Below, piece by piece: positions 15,680-23,079 of a stretch of 23,793 nucleotides of DNA. The stretch's first letter is position 1, and each line of letters opens with the position of its first letter. Under the pieces are notes generated by a model that did not search any database, had not been told where the DNA came from, and saw only the letters and a program-made list of their open reading frames with translations. This DNA comes from CAZVWH01 sp964631175 (lineage in GTDB: Bacteria > Planctomycetota > Phycisphaerae > Sedimentisphaerales > Anaerobacaceae), in assembly GCA_964631175.1 (NCBI GenBank), contig CAZVWH010000039.1:1-23793 (forward strand), in the 5' to 3' direction. A program made the translations under genes and the position numbers.

Positions 15680-15877
15680 ATGAAACGTAGATGTCCGGTT
15701 TGTAACAAAGTTGTAGCACAATCCAAAACAGCAAAATTCTTTCCTTTTTGCTCCCGACAATGCAAGCTTGTGGATTTGGGTACCTGGCTGGATGGAGAGT
15801 ACAAGATGTTTTCTAAACTTCAGTCACATGAGGCCAAAGAATCGCCTGATAGCTTTTTTGAGAAGTCCTCAGGGTAA
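15680..15877 (+). CDS. yacG: DNA gyrase inhibitor YacG family zinc-ribbon protein
   Basis: The 65-residue protein has the complete YacG zinc site: C5-x2-C8 in CPVC and C24-x3-C28 in CSRQC, followed by KLVDLGTWLDGEYKM, the conserved post-finger helix. In E. coli YacG binds the GyrB subunit and blocks DNA binding by gyrase. The C-terminal 20 residues are unconserved. In many bacteria yacG is next to coaE; here coaE is 14 kb away, so that link is lost. No convincing ribosome binding site is seen in front of the ATG. It is preceded by the palindrome block and followed by the membrane-protein gene on the same strand. Confidence 0.9.
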   Translation: MKRRCPVCNKVVAQSKTAKFFPFCSRQCKLVDLGTWLDGEYKMFSKLQSHEAKESPDSFFEKSSG

Positions 15878-15919
15878 GAATTAAGCACAATATTTGAGAA
15901 TAAAATATTATAAAAATTG

Positions 15920-15949
15920 TTGAAACCGACCGATAATAAGCTATATATA
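15920..15949 (+). promoter_or_regulatory. Possible promoter for the membrane-protein gene
   Basis: TTGAAA (15920-15925) is followed by an AT-rich TATATATAT run; spacings of 16 or 18 bases give TATATA as the -10 box. The surrounding 100 bases are clearly AT-rich. It is a reasonable but unproven promoter, about 60 bases before the start codon. Confidence 0.35.
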
Positions 15950-16008
15950 TTTGTGTTTGTTCTCCACAAAAAATCAATATCAATTGCAGTTTTATGAAAG
16001 GAAATAAA

Positions 16009-17397
16009 ATGGCTGATGAGAAGGAATCCTCGGGTTTGTTCAATAGTATTCTCTTTTCGAAAGTATTCCAGACTTTCCGAATGGCCATTCAGCCAAGCAA
16101 AATGATGATAGCTTTTCTAGCGGTAGCTGCTATATGTGTGGCCGGCTGGCTCATGGACTTTAATAAAACAGTAATTACGACACCAAATACACAAGGCCAC
16201 GAAACAGAATTACATATTTATTTGACTACTCCAGACCTGCTACAATCATACATTGAAAATGCTAAAGAAAACGGTGACCATAGAGGCGTATTTTCCACGC
16301 TTTGGCATTTCGGAGCAATGAAGTTTCACGGTGCACTATATTCGCTCTTCAGGTTAAATATCCAAGGAGTGGCTGAAAATGTCATTGACTGTTTTAAAGC
16401 GTTAATCTGGGCCTTTAAATACCATTATATTTATAGCATCATTGTTGCTGTGATAACGCTCGTCGTGATGTCAGTAGCCGGTGGGGCTATCTGCCGAATT
16501 GCAGCGCTGCAGTTTGCACGGGATGAAAAACCTGGTTTGACCGAGGCATTGCGCTTTAGCACAAAAAAATTCACGAGTTTCTTCACCGTGCCTTTAGCAC
16601 TGGTGGGGATAATTATCTTCATCGGCTTTTTCATATTTCTTTTAGGACTGGTAGGCAACATTCCTTGGGCCGGCAAGCCTATAATGGTCATATTTTTGCT
16701 GTTGGCACTGATTGCCGGCGGATTAATTACGATTGTCTTAATCGGAACAGTTGCAGGATTTAACCTGATGTTTCCAGCCGTGGCATACGATAATTCAGAT
16801 TGTTTCGACGCGATAAGTCGTTCTTTCAGTTATGTATTTGCAAAACCGTGGAGAATGGGCTTTTATACGGTTATAGCCGCGATCTACGGCGCAATTTGTT
16901 ATATTTTTGTGCGGTTTTTCGCCTTTGTGCTGCTCTGGGTTACCAACTCGTCTTTGCGATTAGGCATCTTGGGCGATAATAGCAAGCTCACAGAAATCTG
17001 GCAAGACGATCCAACGTTTACTCAACTGGTCGTTCAACCGAATTGGCCAACACTTACCGGATTGGAATCTTTCGCAGCTTTCCTCGTATATCTGTTACTA
17101 TTAGCCATCGTTGTATTAGTAATTGCCTTTATAGTAAGCTTTTATTTTTCCGCCAATACAATAATCTATTCTCTTATGCGTAAGGCAGTTGACAATACCG
17201 CTTTAGAGGATGTTTATGTAACTTCTGAGCAAGGCGGTCCTAGGGACTCCTTACGGAGAACTGAGCCAACTACGACCGAGCCGGAATCGGTCGAGAGCCC
17301 GAGGGGCAAAGATCAGTCAGAGTCGGGGACAGAACCAGAAGCCCAATCGCAATCGGAGCCGAAAGAACAGCCGGATTCATCGTCTTCGACGGATTAA
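16009..17397 (+). CDS. Multi-pass membrane protein of unknown function
   Basis: The 462-residue protein has six or seven hydrophobic segments at about residues 33-50, 141-163, 194-216, 224-258 (long, perhaps two), 284-313 and 356-381. Between the first two lies a soluble loop of about 90 residues. The middle block FDAISRSFSYVFAKPWRMGFY recalls the repeated S-R-S--Y--P-W pattern of large uncharacterised membrane families, but I do not recognise the family for certain. The C-terminal 65 residues are hydrophilic, rich in Glu, Ser and Pro, and partly encoded by a family B and a family A repeat. ATG 16009 is favoured over 15994 because AAAGGA sits seven bases before it. No enzyme motif is visible. 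Confidence 0.8.
   Translation: MADEKESSGLFNSILFSKVFQTFRMAIQPSKMMIAFLAVAAICVAGWLMDFNKTVITTPNTQGHETELHIYLTTPDLLQSYIENAKENGDHRGVFSTLWHFGAMKFHGALYSLFRLNIQGVAENVIDCFKALIWAFKYHYIYSIIVAVITLVVMSVAGGAICRIAALQFARDEKPGLTEALRFSTKKFTSFFTVPLALVGIIIFIGFFIFLLGLVGNIPWAGKPIMVIFLLLALIAGGLITIVLIGTVAGFNLMFPAVAYDNSDCFDAISRSFSYVFAKPWRMGFYTVIAAIYGAICYIFVRFFAFVLLWVTNSSLRLGILGDNSKLTEIWQDDPTFTQLVVQPNWPTLTGLESFAAFLVYLLLLAIVVLVIAFIVSFYFSANTIIYSLMRKAVDNTALEDVYVTSEQGGPRDSLRRTEPTTTEPESVESPRGKDQSESGTEPEAQSQSEPKEQPDSSSSTD
17237..17258. repeat. Family B palindromic repeat, copy 2 (membrane-protein tail)
   Basis: Identical over 22 bases to 13572-13593 in btuD, but read one frame away: here GPRDSLR, there VLGTPYGG. This shows the repeat is conserved as DNA and not as peptide. 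Confidence 0.78.
17288..17311. repeat. Family A palindromic repeat, copy 3 (membrane-protein tail)
   Basis: CGGTCGAGAGCCCGAGGGGC plus AAAG, read as SVESPRGK. It is identical over 22 bases to the copy at 18356-18377 in rluB, where it is read in another frame. Confidence 0.8.
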
Positions 17398-17450
17398 TCA
17401 AATAAGCTTTCCATTGCTCATACTCCAAAATACAGGAGTTTACCTGCCTG

Positions 17451-17569
17451 ACTTCGGCGAGCTCAGTCGAGCCGTGGCGGGATAGCTAACAGTAGAGACA
17501 TGATTGCGGACTCGTTAGGCAGCTCTCAGCCCTTCGACTATGCCCAGGGCGGTGAGCCTGTCGAACCGC
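17451..17569. repeat. Family C repeat upstream of rluB (inverted copy) with a related element
   Basis: 17528-17569 is the reverse complement of 18072-18113 inside rluB, with 41 of 42 positions identical. Internally TTCGAC/GTCGAA and GCTCA/TGAGC-type arms give a REP-like hairpin. Some 50 bases upstream, CGGCGAGCTCAGTCGAGCCG (17456-17475) is a second element of similar words and also palindromic. Together they fill most of the 206 bases between the membrane-protein gene and rluB. Confidence 0.8.
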
Positions 17570-17603
17570 AACCATACCAGCCAAAGGTTGAAGTTTGCCA
17601 AAA

Positions 17604-18392
17604 ATGGCTAAACAAAGATTACAGAAGGTCTTAGCTGCGGCTGGTCTGAGCTCTCGTAGAAAATGCGAAGAGTTAATACTCAGTGGGGTCGTGCAGGTAA
17701 ATCGTAAGGTGGTAGATAAACTGCCGGCTTTTGTTGACCCACAAAAGGATATCATAACTGTAAATAACAAAAAGATTCAGTCGGAAAAAAAAGTTTATTT
17801 TCTTTTAAACAAGCCCAAAGGTGTTATTTGCACTAATTCAGACCCTTCAGGCAGGAAAAGAGCAATAGATTTTATCCCCGCTCGCCAACGTTTATTTTGT
17901 ATTGGCAGACTCGATGCCGATACAACAGGGATAATTATTCTTACGAACGACAGTGAGCTGGCAAATATATTAACACACCCAAGATATCAAGTACCTAAAA
18001 CCTATGTGGCTATGGTTAAAGGCCAAATTAGCAGCGAGATGGTGGAGAAGCTCAAAAATGGCATCTGGCTGGCGGTTCGACAGGCTCACCGCCCTGAGCA
18101 TAGTCGAAGGGCTAAAGGCAAAACTGCCAGAGCATCAGTAAAGGTATTGAAACGCAGCTATAAAGAATCGTTAGTCGAAATTACTATTCGGCAAGGCCTG
18201 AACCGACAGATCCGCAGAATGTTGGCTAAAGTGTCTCTGCCTGTAAGAACACTTAAGAGAACGCGTATCGGCAATATCACCGCACGCGGCCTGGGCATAG
18301 GTAAATTTAGAGCACTAACCAAAGCTGAAATCGCTTACCTGAAAAGAAAGCAAATCGGTCGAGAGCCCGAGGGGCAAGGTAATGAAACGTAA
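17604..18392 (+). CDS. rRNA pseudouridine synthase, RsuA/RluB/RluE/RluF family
   Basis: The enzyme isomerises a specific uridine in ribosomal RNA to pseudouridine. The N-terminal S4 RNA-binding domain (RLQKVLAAAGLSSRRKCEELILSGVVQVNRKVV) is followed by YFLLNKPKGVICT and by GRLDADTTGIIILTND, whose Asp after RL is the catalytic one. GLNRQIRRMLAKVSLPVRTLKRTRIG is the family C-terminal block. The length is 262 residues from ATG 17604; an in-frame TTG at 17595 is unlikely. Residues WLAVRQAHRPEHSRRAKGKT hold a family C insertion between the GIWL and KTARASVKVL strands. The last codons (GREPEGQ) are a family A copy. Similarity is nearest to RluB, but the target site cannot be decided. The end overlaps the next gene by 11 bases. 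Confidence 0.92.
   Translation: MAKQRLQKVLAAAGLSSRRKCEELILSGVVQVNRKVVDKLPAFVDPQKDIITVNNKKIQSEKKVYFLLNKPKGVICTNSDPSGRKRAIDFIPARQRLFCIGRLDADTTGIIILTNDSELANILTHPRYQVPKTYVAMVKGQISSEMVEKLKNGIWLAVRQAHRPEHSRRAKGKTARASVKVLKRSYKESLVEITIRQGLNRQIRRMLAKVSLPVRTLKRTRIGNITARGLGIGKFRALTKAEIAYLKRKQIGREPEGQGNET
18072..18113. repeat. Family C repeat inside the pseudouridine synthase gene
   Basis: The 42-bp copy, inverted relative to 17528-17569 and different at one position only. It is read in frame as AVRQAHRPEHSRRA, in a loop where relatives have two or three residues. TTCGACAGGCTCA and TGAGCATAGTCGAA form the imperfect hairpin arms. Confidence 0.85.
18356..18377. repeat. Family A palindromic repeat, copy 4 (end of rluB)
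   Basis: CGGTCGAGAGCCCGAGGGGC plus AA, encoding the final GREPEGQ region of the pseudouridine synthase. Its GAGGGG (18369-18374) ends seven bases before the ATG of the following gene and could act as that gene's Shine-Dalgarno sequence. Confidence 0.8.
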
Positions 18393-20649
18393 GACTCCCT
18401 CCAGGAAAAAAGTATCTAAAAAACGGAGAACAAGGCAGCATAAACCGGCAGAGAAAACAGCCATCTCCGGAATCTCTGAGAAGGGGAAAAAACAAAAGTT
18501 TGCTAAAGAAGTGTCACGCAAGCCGATAACAGGTTGGCGGCTGTGGCTGTTTCGGATCGTTGCTTTTACCATTATTCCGGTTCTTTTGCTGTTGTTGCTT
18601 GAGATTGCCTTACGCGTAATCGGCTACGGTTTTCCCACGACCACAACCATCAAATCCGCCAAAGGCGGACGAACCTATTACTGTAATAATGCCAAATTTG
18701 CCTGGCGATTCTTTCCTCCTAACATCGCCCGGGAAGCCGACCCGTTTGCTTTTCCTGCAATCAAATCAAACAATACATACCGAATCTTTGTGGTTGGAGC
18801 TTCCGCTGCGGCTGGTACACCTGATGGCTCATTTTGCTTCGGACGAATTCTACAGGTGATGCTACGTCAACAGTACCAACAGGCAAATTTCGAGATTATT
18901 ACCATCGCGATGCCGGCTATCAATTCCCATGTTGTGTTGCAGATCGCAAAGGATTGTGCCCATCACCAGCCTGACTTATTTATCGTTTACTTAGGCAACA
19001 ATGAGGTAGTCGGCCCATACGGGGCAGGAACCGTCTTTGCTCCGCTTTCGGCCAGCCTACCTTTCATTCGTTTTGACATGGCACTTAAAGCCACGAAGAT
19101 CGGACAGATGCTAACGAATCTGTTTGGATTGGTAAGTGCCAAAAAGGACATTCCGAAGATATGGCGAGGGCTGGAAATGTTCTTCGAAAAGCAAATACGG
19201 GCTGATGATCCCCATCTACAGACTGTTTATCAGCATTTCCAACGAAACCTCGAAGATCTTAATCGCGTTGCCCATAAAAGTAACACTAAGATAATCTTTT
19301 GTACCGTGGGCAGCAATTTGAAGGACTCTCCTCCCTTTGCTTCACTGCATAGGCTGGACTTAACCGAGACAGAGCTGAAAAACTGGAACGATATTTATAG
19401 GCAAGGGATGGAATATGAATCGGCAGGTGATTTTGCCAGGGCGGTAGAACAGTATTTAGCAGCCACCGAGATTGATGACCACTACGCTGAACTGCAGTTT
19501 CGTCTGGGGCGTTGTTTCTGGGCATTGGGTCAATATGAAAAGGCTCGTGAAAAATTCATCCAAGCACGTGATTTAGACACGCTCAGGTTTCGCGCCGATA
19601 CACAGATAAATCAGATTATTAGAGACGTTGCAAATAACAAAGAAGCTATAGATACCTACTTCGTAGATACCGCAAAAGTTTTTGAAAAGAACAGCCCACA
19701 CGAAACACCGGGAGAAGAACTATTCTATGAGCACGTTCACATGAATTTCACCGGCAATTATCTTCTGGCCAAGACAGTTTTCGAGCGGGTCCAGGAGATA
19801 CTACCGGCTCAGATAAAACGTTATAAGGCGAAACAATCCGCCATAGGCGGACCCGCCGAACAAGAGTGTGCGCGATATTTAGCATACACAGATTGGGACC
19901 GAAAAAGAATTGCCGATCAGGTTCTTAACCTCTATATAAAGCGAGCACCGTTTACTAACCAGCTCTACCATGACCAGCGGGTCAGTCAAATGGAGCAAAA
20001 ACTCAATGCTCTTAAAACAAATCTATCTGCGAAGGTCCTTAATGAAGTTCAAGCTCAGCATCGCTGGGCGATTCAGCAAAGTCCCTCGGACTGGTGGCTG
20101 CATTGGAAATACGGCGAATTATTGGAAGAGCTGGGCAGCTCCAGCGCCGCTGCCGAGCAGTACCGTTCGGTTCTGAATTTTGTGCCGCATCGCTACGAGG
20201 CGTATGCCAAATTGGGGCTTTTATCCGGCAAGCAGGGAAACTTAGATGCAGCTATCAGAAATAATTTAGAGGCCGTACGAATCAATCCCATCTATGCCGA
20301 TGCGTATTTCAATTTAGGATTTGCACATCAACTCCAGGGCAATCTCGAAAAGTCTATTGAATATTATTCTAAAGCGATTCGGTGCAGGCCGGATTATGCG
20401 CAGGCTTACAACAATCTGGCGGTAGTGCTGTTCCAGCAGGGTAAAATCGGCAAAGCAGAGCAAACCTATCGCAATGGCTTGAAATTCGTGCCGGATGATT
20501 TGGATCTGCACCACAATTTGGGCATTATGTTAAAACAGCAAGGACGCAGAAACGAGGCTATAAAAGAGCTTCGCGCCGCATTACAGATAGACCCTAATTC
20601 CGTTAAGACACATAAAGTGCTAAGGGCTATCCTGAAAAAACATGATTGA
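18382..20649 (+). CDS. Membrane-anchored SGNH hydrolase/TPR protein, paralogue 1
   Basis: The 755 residues begin with a 50-residue Lys/Arg-rich cytoplasmic tail and one membrane helix (about 55-78), which place the rest outside the cytoplasm. An SGNH-like domain follows: RIFVVGASAAAG with candidate nucleophile S141, IVYLGNNE with G205 and N207, and YEHVHMNFTGNYLLA with H453 preceded by E450, near the usual Asp-x-x-His. Two TPR-like helix pairs (about 343-410) are inserted between the Asn and His blocks. Four or more TPRs fill 555-750. SGNH enzymes act on esters of glycans or lipids; the substrate is unknown. The start overlaps rluB by 11 bases, its ribosome site perhaps given by the family A repeat. 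Two TCCGCC-GGCGGA palindromes are embedded. Confidence 0.85.
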   Translation: MKRKTPSRKKVSKKRRTRQHKPAEKTAISGISEKGKKQKFAKEVSRKPITGWRLWLFRIVAFTIIPVLLLLLLEIALRVIGYGFPTTTTIKSAKGGRTYYCNNAKFAWRFFPPNIAREADPFAFPAIKSNNTYRIFVVGASAAAGTPDGSFCFGRILQVMLRQQYQQANFEIITIAMPAINSHVVLQIAKDCAHHQPDLFIVYLGNNEVVGPYGAGTVFAPLSASLPFIRFDMALKATKIGQMLTNLFGLVSAKKDIPKIWRGLEMFFEKQIRADDPHLQTVYQHFQRNLEDLNRVAHKSNTKIIFCTVGSNLKDSPPFASLHRLDLTETELKNWNDIYRQGMEYESAGDFARAVEQYLAATEIDDHYAELQFRLGRCFWALGQYEKAREKFIQARDLDTLRFRADTQINQIIRDVANNKEAIDTYFVDTAKVFEKNSPHETPGEELFYEHVHMNFTGNYLLAKTVFERVQEILPAQIKRYKAKQSAIGGPAEQECARYLAYTDWDRKRIADQVLNLYIKRAPFTNQLYHDQRVSQMEQKLNALKTNLSAKVLNEVQAQHRWAIQQSPSDWWLHWKYGELLEELGSSSAAAEQYRSVLNFVPHRYEAYAKLGLLSGKQGNLDAAIRNNLEAVRINPIYADAYFNLGFAHQLQGNLEKSIEYYSKAIRCRPDYAQAYNNLAVVLFQQGKIGKAEQTYRNGLKFVPDDLDLHHNLGIMLKQQGRRNEAIKELRAALQIDPNSVKTHKVLRAILKKHD
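18655..18669. repeat. TCCGCC-N3-GGCGGA palindrome in paralogue 1
   Basis: A perfect 6-bp inverted repeat around AAA, read as SAKGG. The second paralogue has RCEENG at the aligned place and no palindrome, with no change in length. Confidence 0.6.
19837..19851. repeat. Second TCCGCC-N3-GGCGGA palindrome in paralogue 1
   Basis: The same inverted repeat around ATA, read in the same phase as SAIGG. The second paralogue has TLPLT in the aligned linker, two residues shorter overall, and no palindrome. Confidence 0.6.
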
Positions 20650-20660
20650 AAGGAGCCCAA

Positions 20661-22958
20661 ATGTGTGCCAGATGGAGAAAAATATCTAAAAGGTATTCTA
20701 AGATAAACATCAAAGGGCACAAAAGCAAAAAGCGCCGCTCAGCAAACAAAACGATTGTTTCAGCAGCTTCTATGGGTCGAGACAAACGCAAAGATACCGG
20801 AGAATTACAACGCAAGCGAATAACCGGCTGGCGTCTCTGGCTGTTTCGCGTTATTGCACTTACCGTTATTCCAGCTTTGCTATTTTTGCTGCTGGAGCTA
20901 GGCTTGCGCATAATCGGTTACGGTTATCCTGCTAATGCGATAATCAGGTGTGAGGAAAACGGCAAGGTGTTTTATTGCGACAATGTCAAGTTCTGCTGGC
21001 GGTTTTTTCCGAAAGAAATTGCCCGAGAATTTGGTCCATTTAGGTTTTCCGCGAGCAAATCAGAAAAGACTTATCGAATTTTTGTCTTAGGCGCATCTGC
21101 AGCTCAAGGTGAGCCGGACGGGGCCTACGGTTTTGGACGTGTCCTGCAGGTAATGTTGCAGGATAGGTGTCCGGGGATAAATTTTGAAGTTATCATAGCT
21201 GCAACGGCAGCAATTAATTCACATGTGGTTGTAGAAATAGCAAAAGACTGTGCGCGGCACGAACCAGATTTATTCATTGTGTATCTCGGTAACAATGAAG
21301 TCACCGGCCCGTACGGAGCAGGTACAGTCTTTGCACCACTTTCGCCAAGCTTGTCTATTATCCGCATGGGCATTGCTGTTAGGGCTACGAGGTTGGGACA
21401 ACTGCTAACGAGTCTTGCCGAATGGGTTGGCACCCAAAAAGGTAGGCCAACGGCCTGGCGTGGATTAGAGATGTTCCTCGAGAAACAAATACGTGCTGAT
21501 GACCAGCATTTGGAGACAGTCTATCAGCATTTCCAAAGGAATCTGGAAGATGTTGTGCAGGTTGGCCGCAGGTCCGGAGCGAAGATAATTGTCTGTACTG
21601 TGGGCAGTAATCTTAAAGACAATCCGCCGTTTGCGTCTCTGCATAGGCCGGATTTAACCAAGCAAGACAAGGCGAAGTGGGATAATTTTTACGCCCAAGC
21701 AGTGGAGTATGAATCCGCAGCCAGCTTTGCCGAAGCGGTGAAACGCTATCTGACGGCTGCTGAAATAGATGACTCCTACGCAAACCTTCAGTTTCGCCTT
21801 GGCCGCTGCTTTTGGGCCCTGCAAGACTATGATGTCGCTAAGCGAAGGTACATAAAAGCACGTGAGCTGGATACACTGCGGTTCAGAGCCGACGGACGAA
21901 TCAATGAAATCATCCGCAGTGTAGCAGATTCCTGGGCCGGCAAAGGTGTTTACCTGGCGGACGCTGTCAAGACATTCGAGATTAACAGCCCCCATGAAAC
22001 TGCCGGTAATGAGCTGTTCTATGAGCATGTGCATTTGAATTTCAAGGGAAACTATCTGCTGGCTAAGACCACGCTTAAGAAGGTAGAAGAGCTGCTTGCA
22101 CAGCGGGTAATAGTTCATCGAGCCGATAATACTTTACCGCTAACTCAGGCTGAGTGTGCCCAACGTTTAGCCTATACGGAGTGGGACAAGTATGTGATTG
22201 CCGATGAGGTTCTTAAAAGATTCATTAGGAATCCGCCGTTCACTAATCAACTATATCACGAAGAGCGAATAAGAATAATGGAGCAAGAGCAAAAAAACCT
22301 CAAGGCTAACTGCACTGCGGATGCACTTGAAAAAGTGGCTGCTCAATATCGTCAGGCAATTCAAAACAGCCCGCAGGATTTCTACCTAAGATGGAAATAC
22401 GGCAGGCTTCTGGCCGAGGATTTGAAAGACTATAAGGCCGCAGCCGAACAGTTTAAGCTGGTACAAAGCTCCATACCGCATTCCTATGTAATGTACAACG
22501 CATTGGGCTCGGTATTGCAAGCAGCAGGTGATCTTGATGCAGCTATCGCTCATTATCTAACTGCGATACGAATAAAGCCCACCTGCGGCGATGCACATCA
22601 TTATCTCGGATGGGCCTACCAAAAGCTGGGCAAAACCAAAAAGGCCAAGAAACACTATTCTAAAGCAACAAGATTCTGGCCTGATTGCATTGCTGCATAC
22701 AATAATTTAGCCGATATACTCTATAGGCAGGGTAAAATCGACGAAGCAGTCGAAACATGTCATAAGGGTCTGGTGTTTACACCAGATAGCCCCCTTCTGC
22801 ATTGTAGTCTTGGTTTTCTTTTATACAGGCAGGGGCATAGAGACACGGCAATCAAAGAGCTTTATAATTGTCTTGAGTTAGATCCTAATTTCGTCCAGGC
22901 ACACGAAGTCCTTGAAACGATACTGAAAAAATCCTCAACGAAACAGAGCCCCCAGTGA
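20661..22958 (+). CDS. Membrane-anchored SGNH hydrolase/TPR protein, paralogue 2
   Basis: This is a tandem duplicate of the preceding gene, with the same order: basic tail, membrane helix (about 60-82), SGNH domain, internal TPR insert and C-terminal TPRs. The active-site candidates are S146 in FVLGASAAQG, G210 and N212 in YLGNNE, and H458 with E455 in YEHVHLNFKGNYLLA. Shared runs include GPYGAGTVFAPLS and EKQIRADD. The product has 765 residues from ATG 20661; AAGGAG at 20650-20655 sets this start and excludes the in-frame TTG at 20646. It lies 11 bases after paralogue 1, clearly the same operon. The stop codon is in a hairpin that probably serves as terminator. Both copies keep all catalytic candidates, so neither looks decayed. 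Confidence 0.86.
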   Translation: MCARWRKISKRYSKINIKGHKSKKRRSANKTIVSAASMGRDKRKDTGELQRKRITGWRLWLFRVIALTVIPALLFLLLELGLRIIGYGYPANAIIRCEENGKVFYCDNVKFCWRFFPKEIAREFGPFRFSASKSEKTYRIFVLGASAAQGEPDGAYGFGRVLQVMLQDRCPGINFEVIIAATAAINSHVVVEIAKDCARHEPDLFIVYLGNNEVTGPYGAGTVFAPLSPSLSIIRMGIAVRATRLGQLLTSLAEWVGTQKGRPTAWRGLEMFLEKQIRADDQHLETVYQHFQRNLEDVVQVGRRSGAKIIVCTVGSNLKDNPPFASLHRPDLTKQDKAKWDNFYAQAVEYESAASFAEAVKRYLTAAEIDDSYANLQFRLGRCFWALQDYDVAKRRYIKARELDTLRFRADGRINEIIRSVADSWAGKGVYLADAVKTFEINSPHETAGNELFYEHVHLNFKGNYLLAKTTLKKVEELLAQRVIVHRADNTLPLTQAECAQRLAYTEWDKYVIADEVLKRFIRNPPFTNQLYHEERIRIMEQEQKNLKANCTADALEKVAAQYRQAIQNSPQDFYLRWKYGRLLAEDLKDYKAAAEQFKLVQSSIPHSYVMYNALGSVLQAAGDLDAAIAHYLTAIRIKPTCGDAHHYLGWAYQKLGKTKKAKKHYSKATRFWPDCIAAYNNLADILYRQGKIDEAVETCHKGLVFTPDSPLLHCSLGFLLYRQGHRDTAIKELYNCLELDPNFVQAHEVLETILKKSSTKQSPQ

Positions 22959-22991
22959 AACTGGGGGCTAAATATCTTTTTATTTAGCCCC
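22947..22991. terminator. Overlapping alternative hairpins, probable bidirectional terminator
   Basis: AGCCCCCAGT (22947-22956) and ACTGGGGGCT (22960-22969) form a perfect 10-bp stem whose loop includes part of the stop codon; ATCTTTTTATTT follows. GGGGCTAAATA (22964-22974) can instead pair with TATTTAGCCCC (22981-22991), also perfect over 11 bp. The two stems share GGGGCT and exclude each other. The position between convergent genes fits a two-way terminator. The rest up to 23079 is repeat-like (AGGCAGGACAGG words) with a short T-rich stretch. Confidence 0.7.
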
Positions 22992-23079
22992 TCAATCCTT
23001 CGACCCTGCTCCCCTCGGCCTTGCTCGGGACAGGCAGGACAGGTTTATTGGGGGGTTTTTCCTGTAAGGATTTTTCACC

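Noticed and set aside
17486..17770. Minus-strand frame containing VRQAHRPGHSRR
   Set aside because: This is the family C repeat read from its other copy, overlapping the real start of the pseudouridine synthase on the opposite strand.
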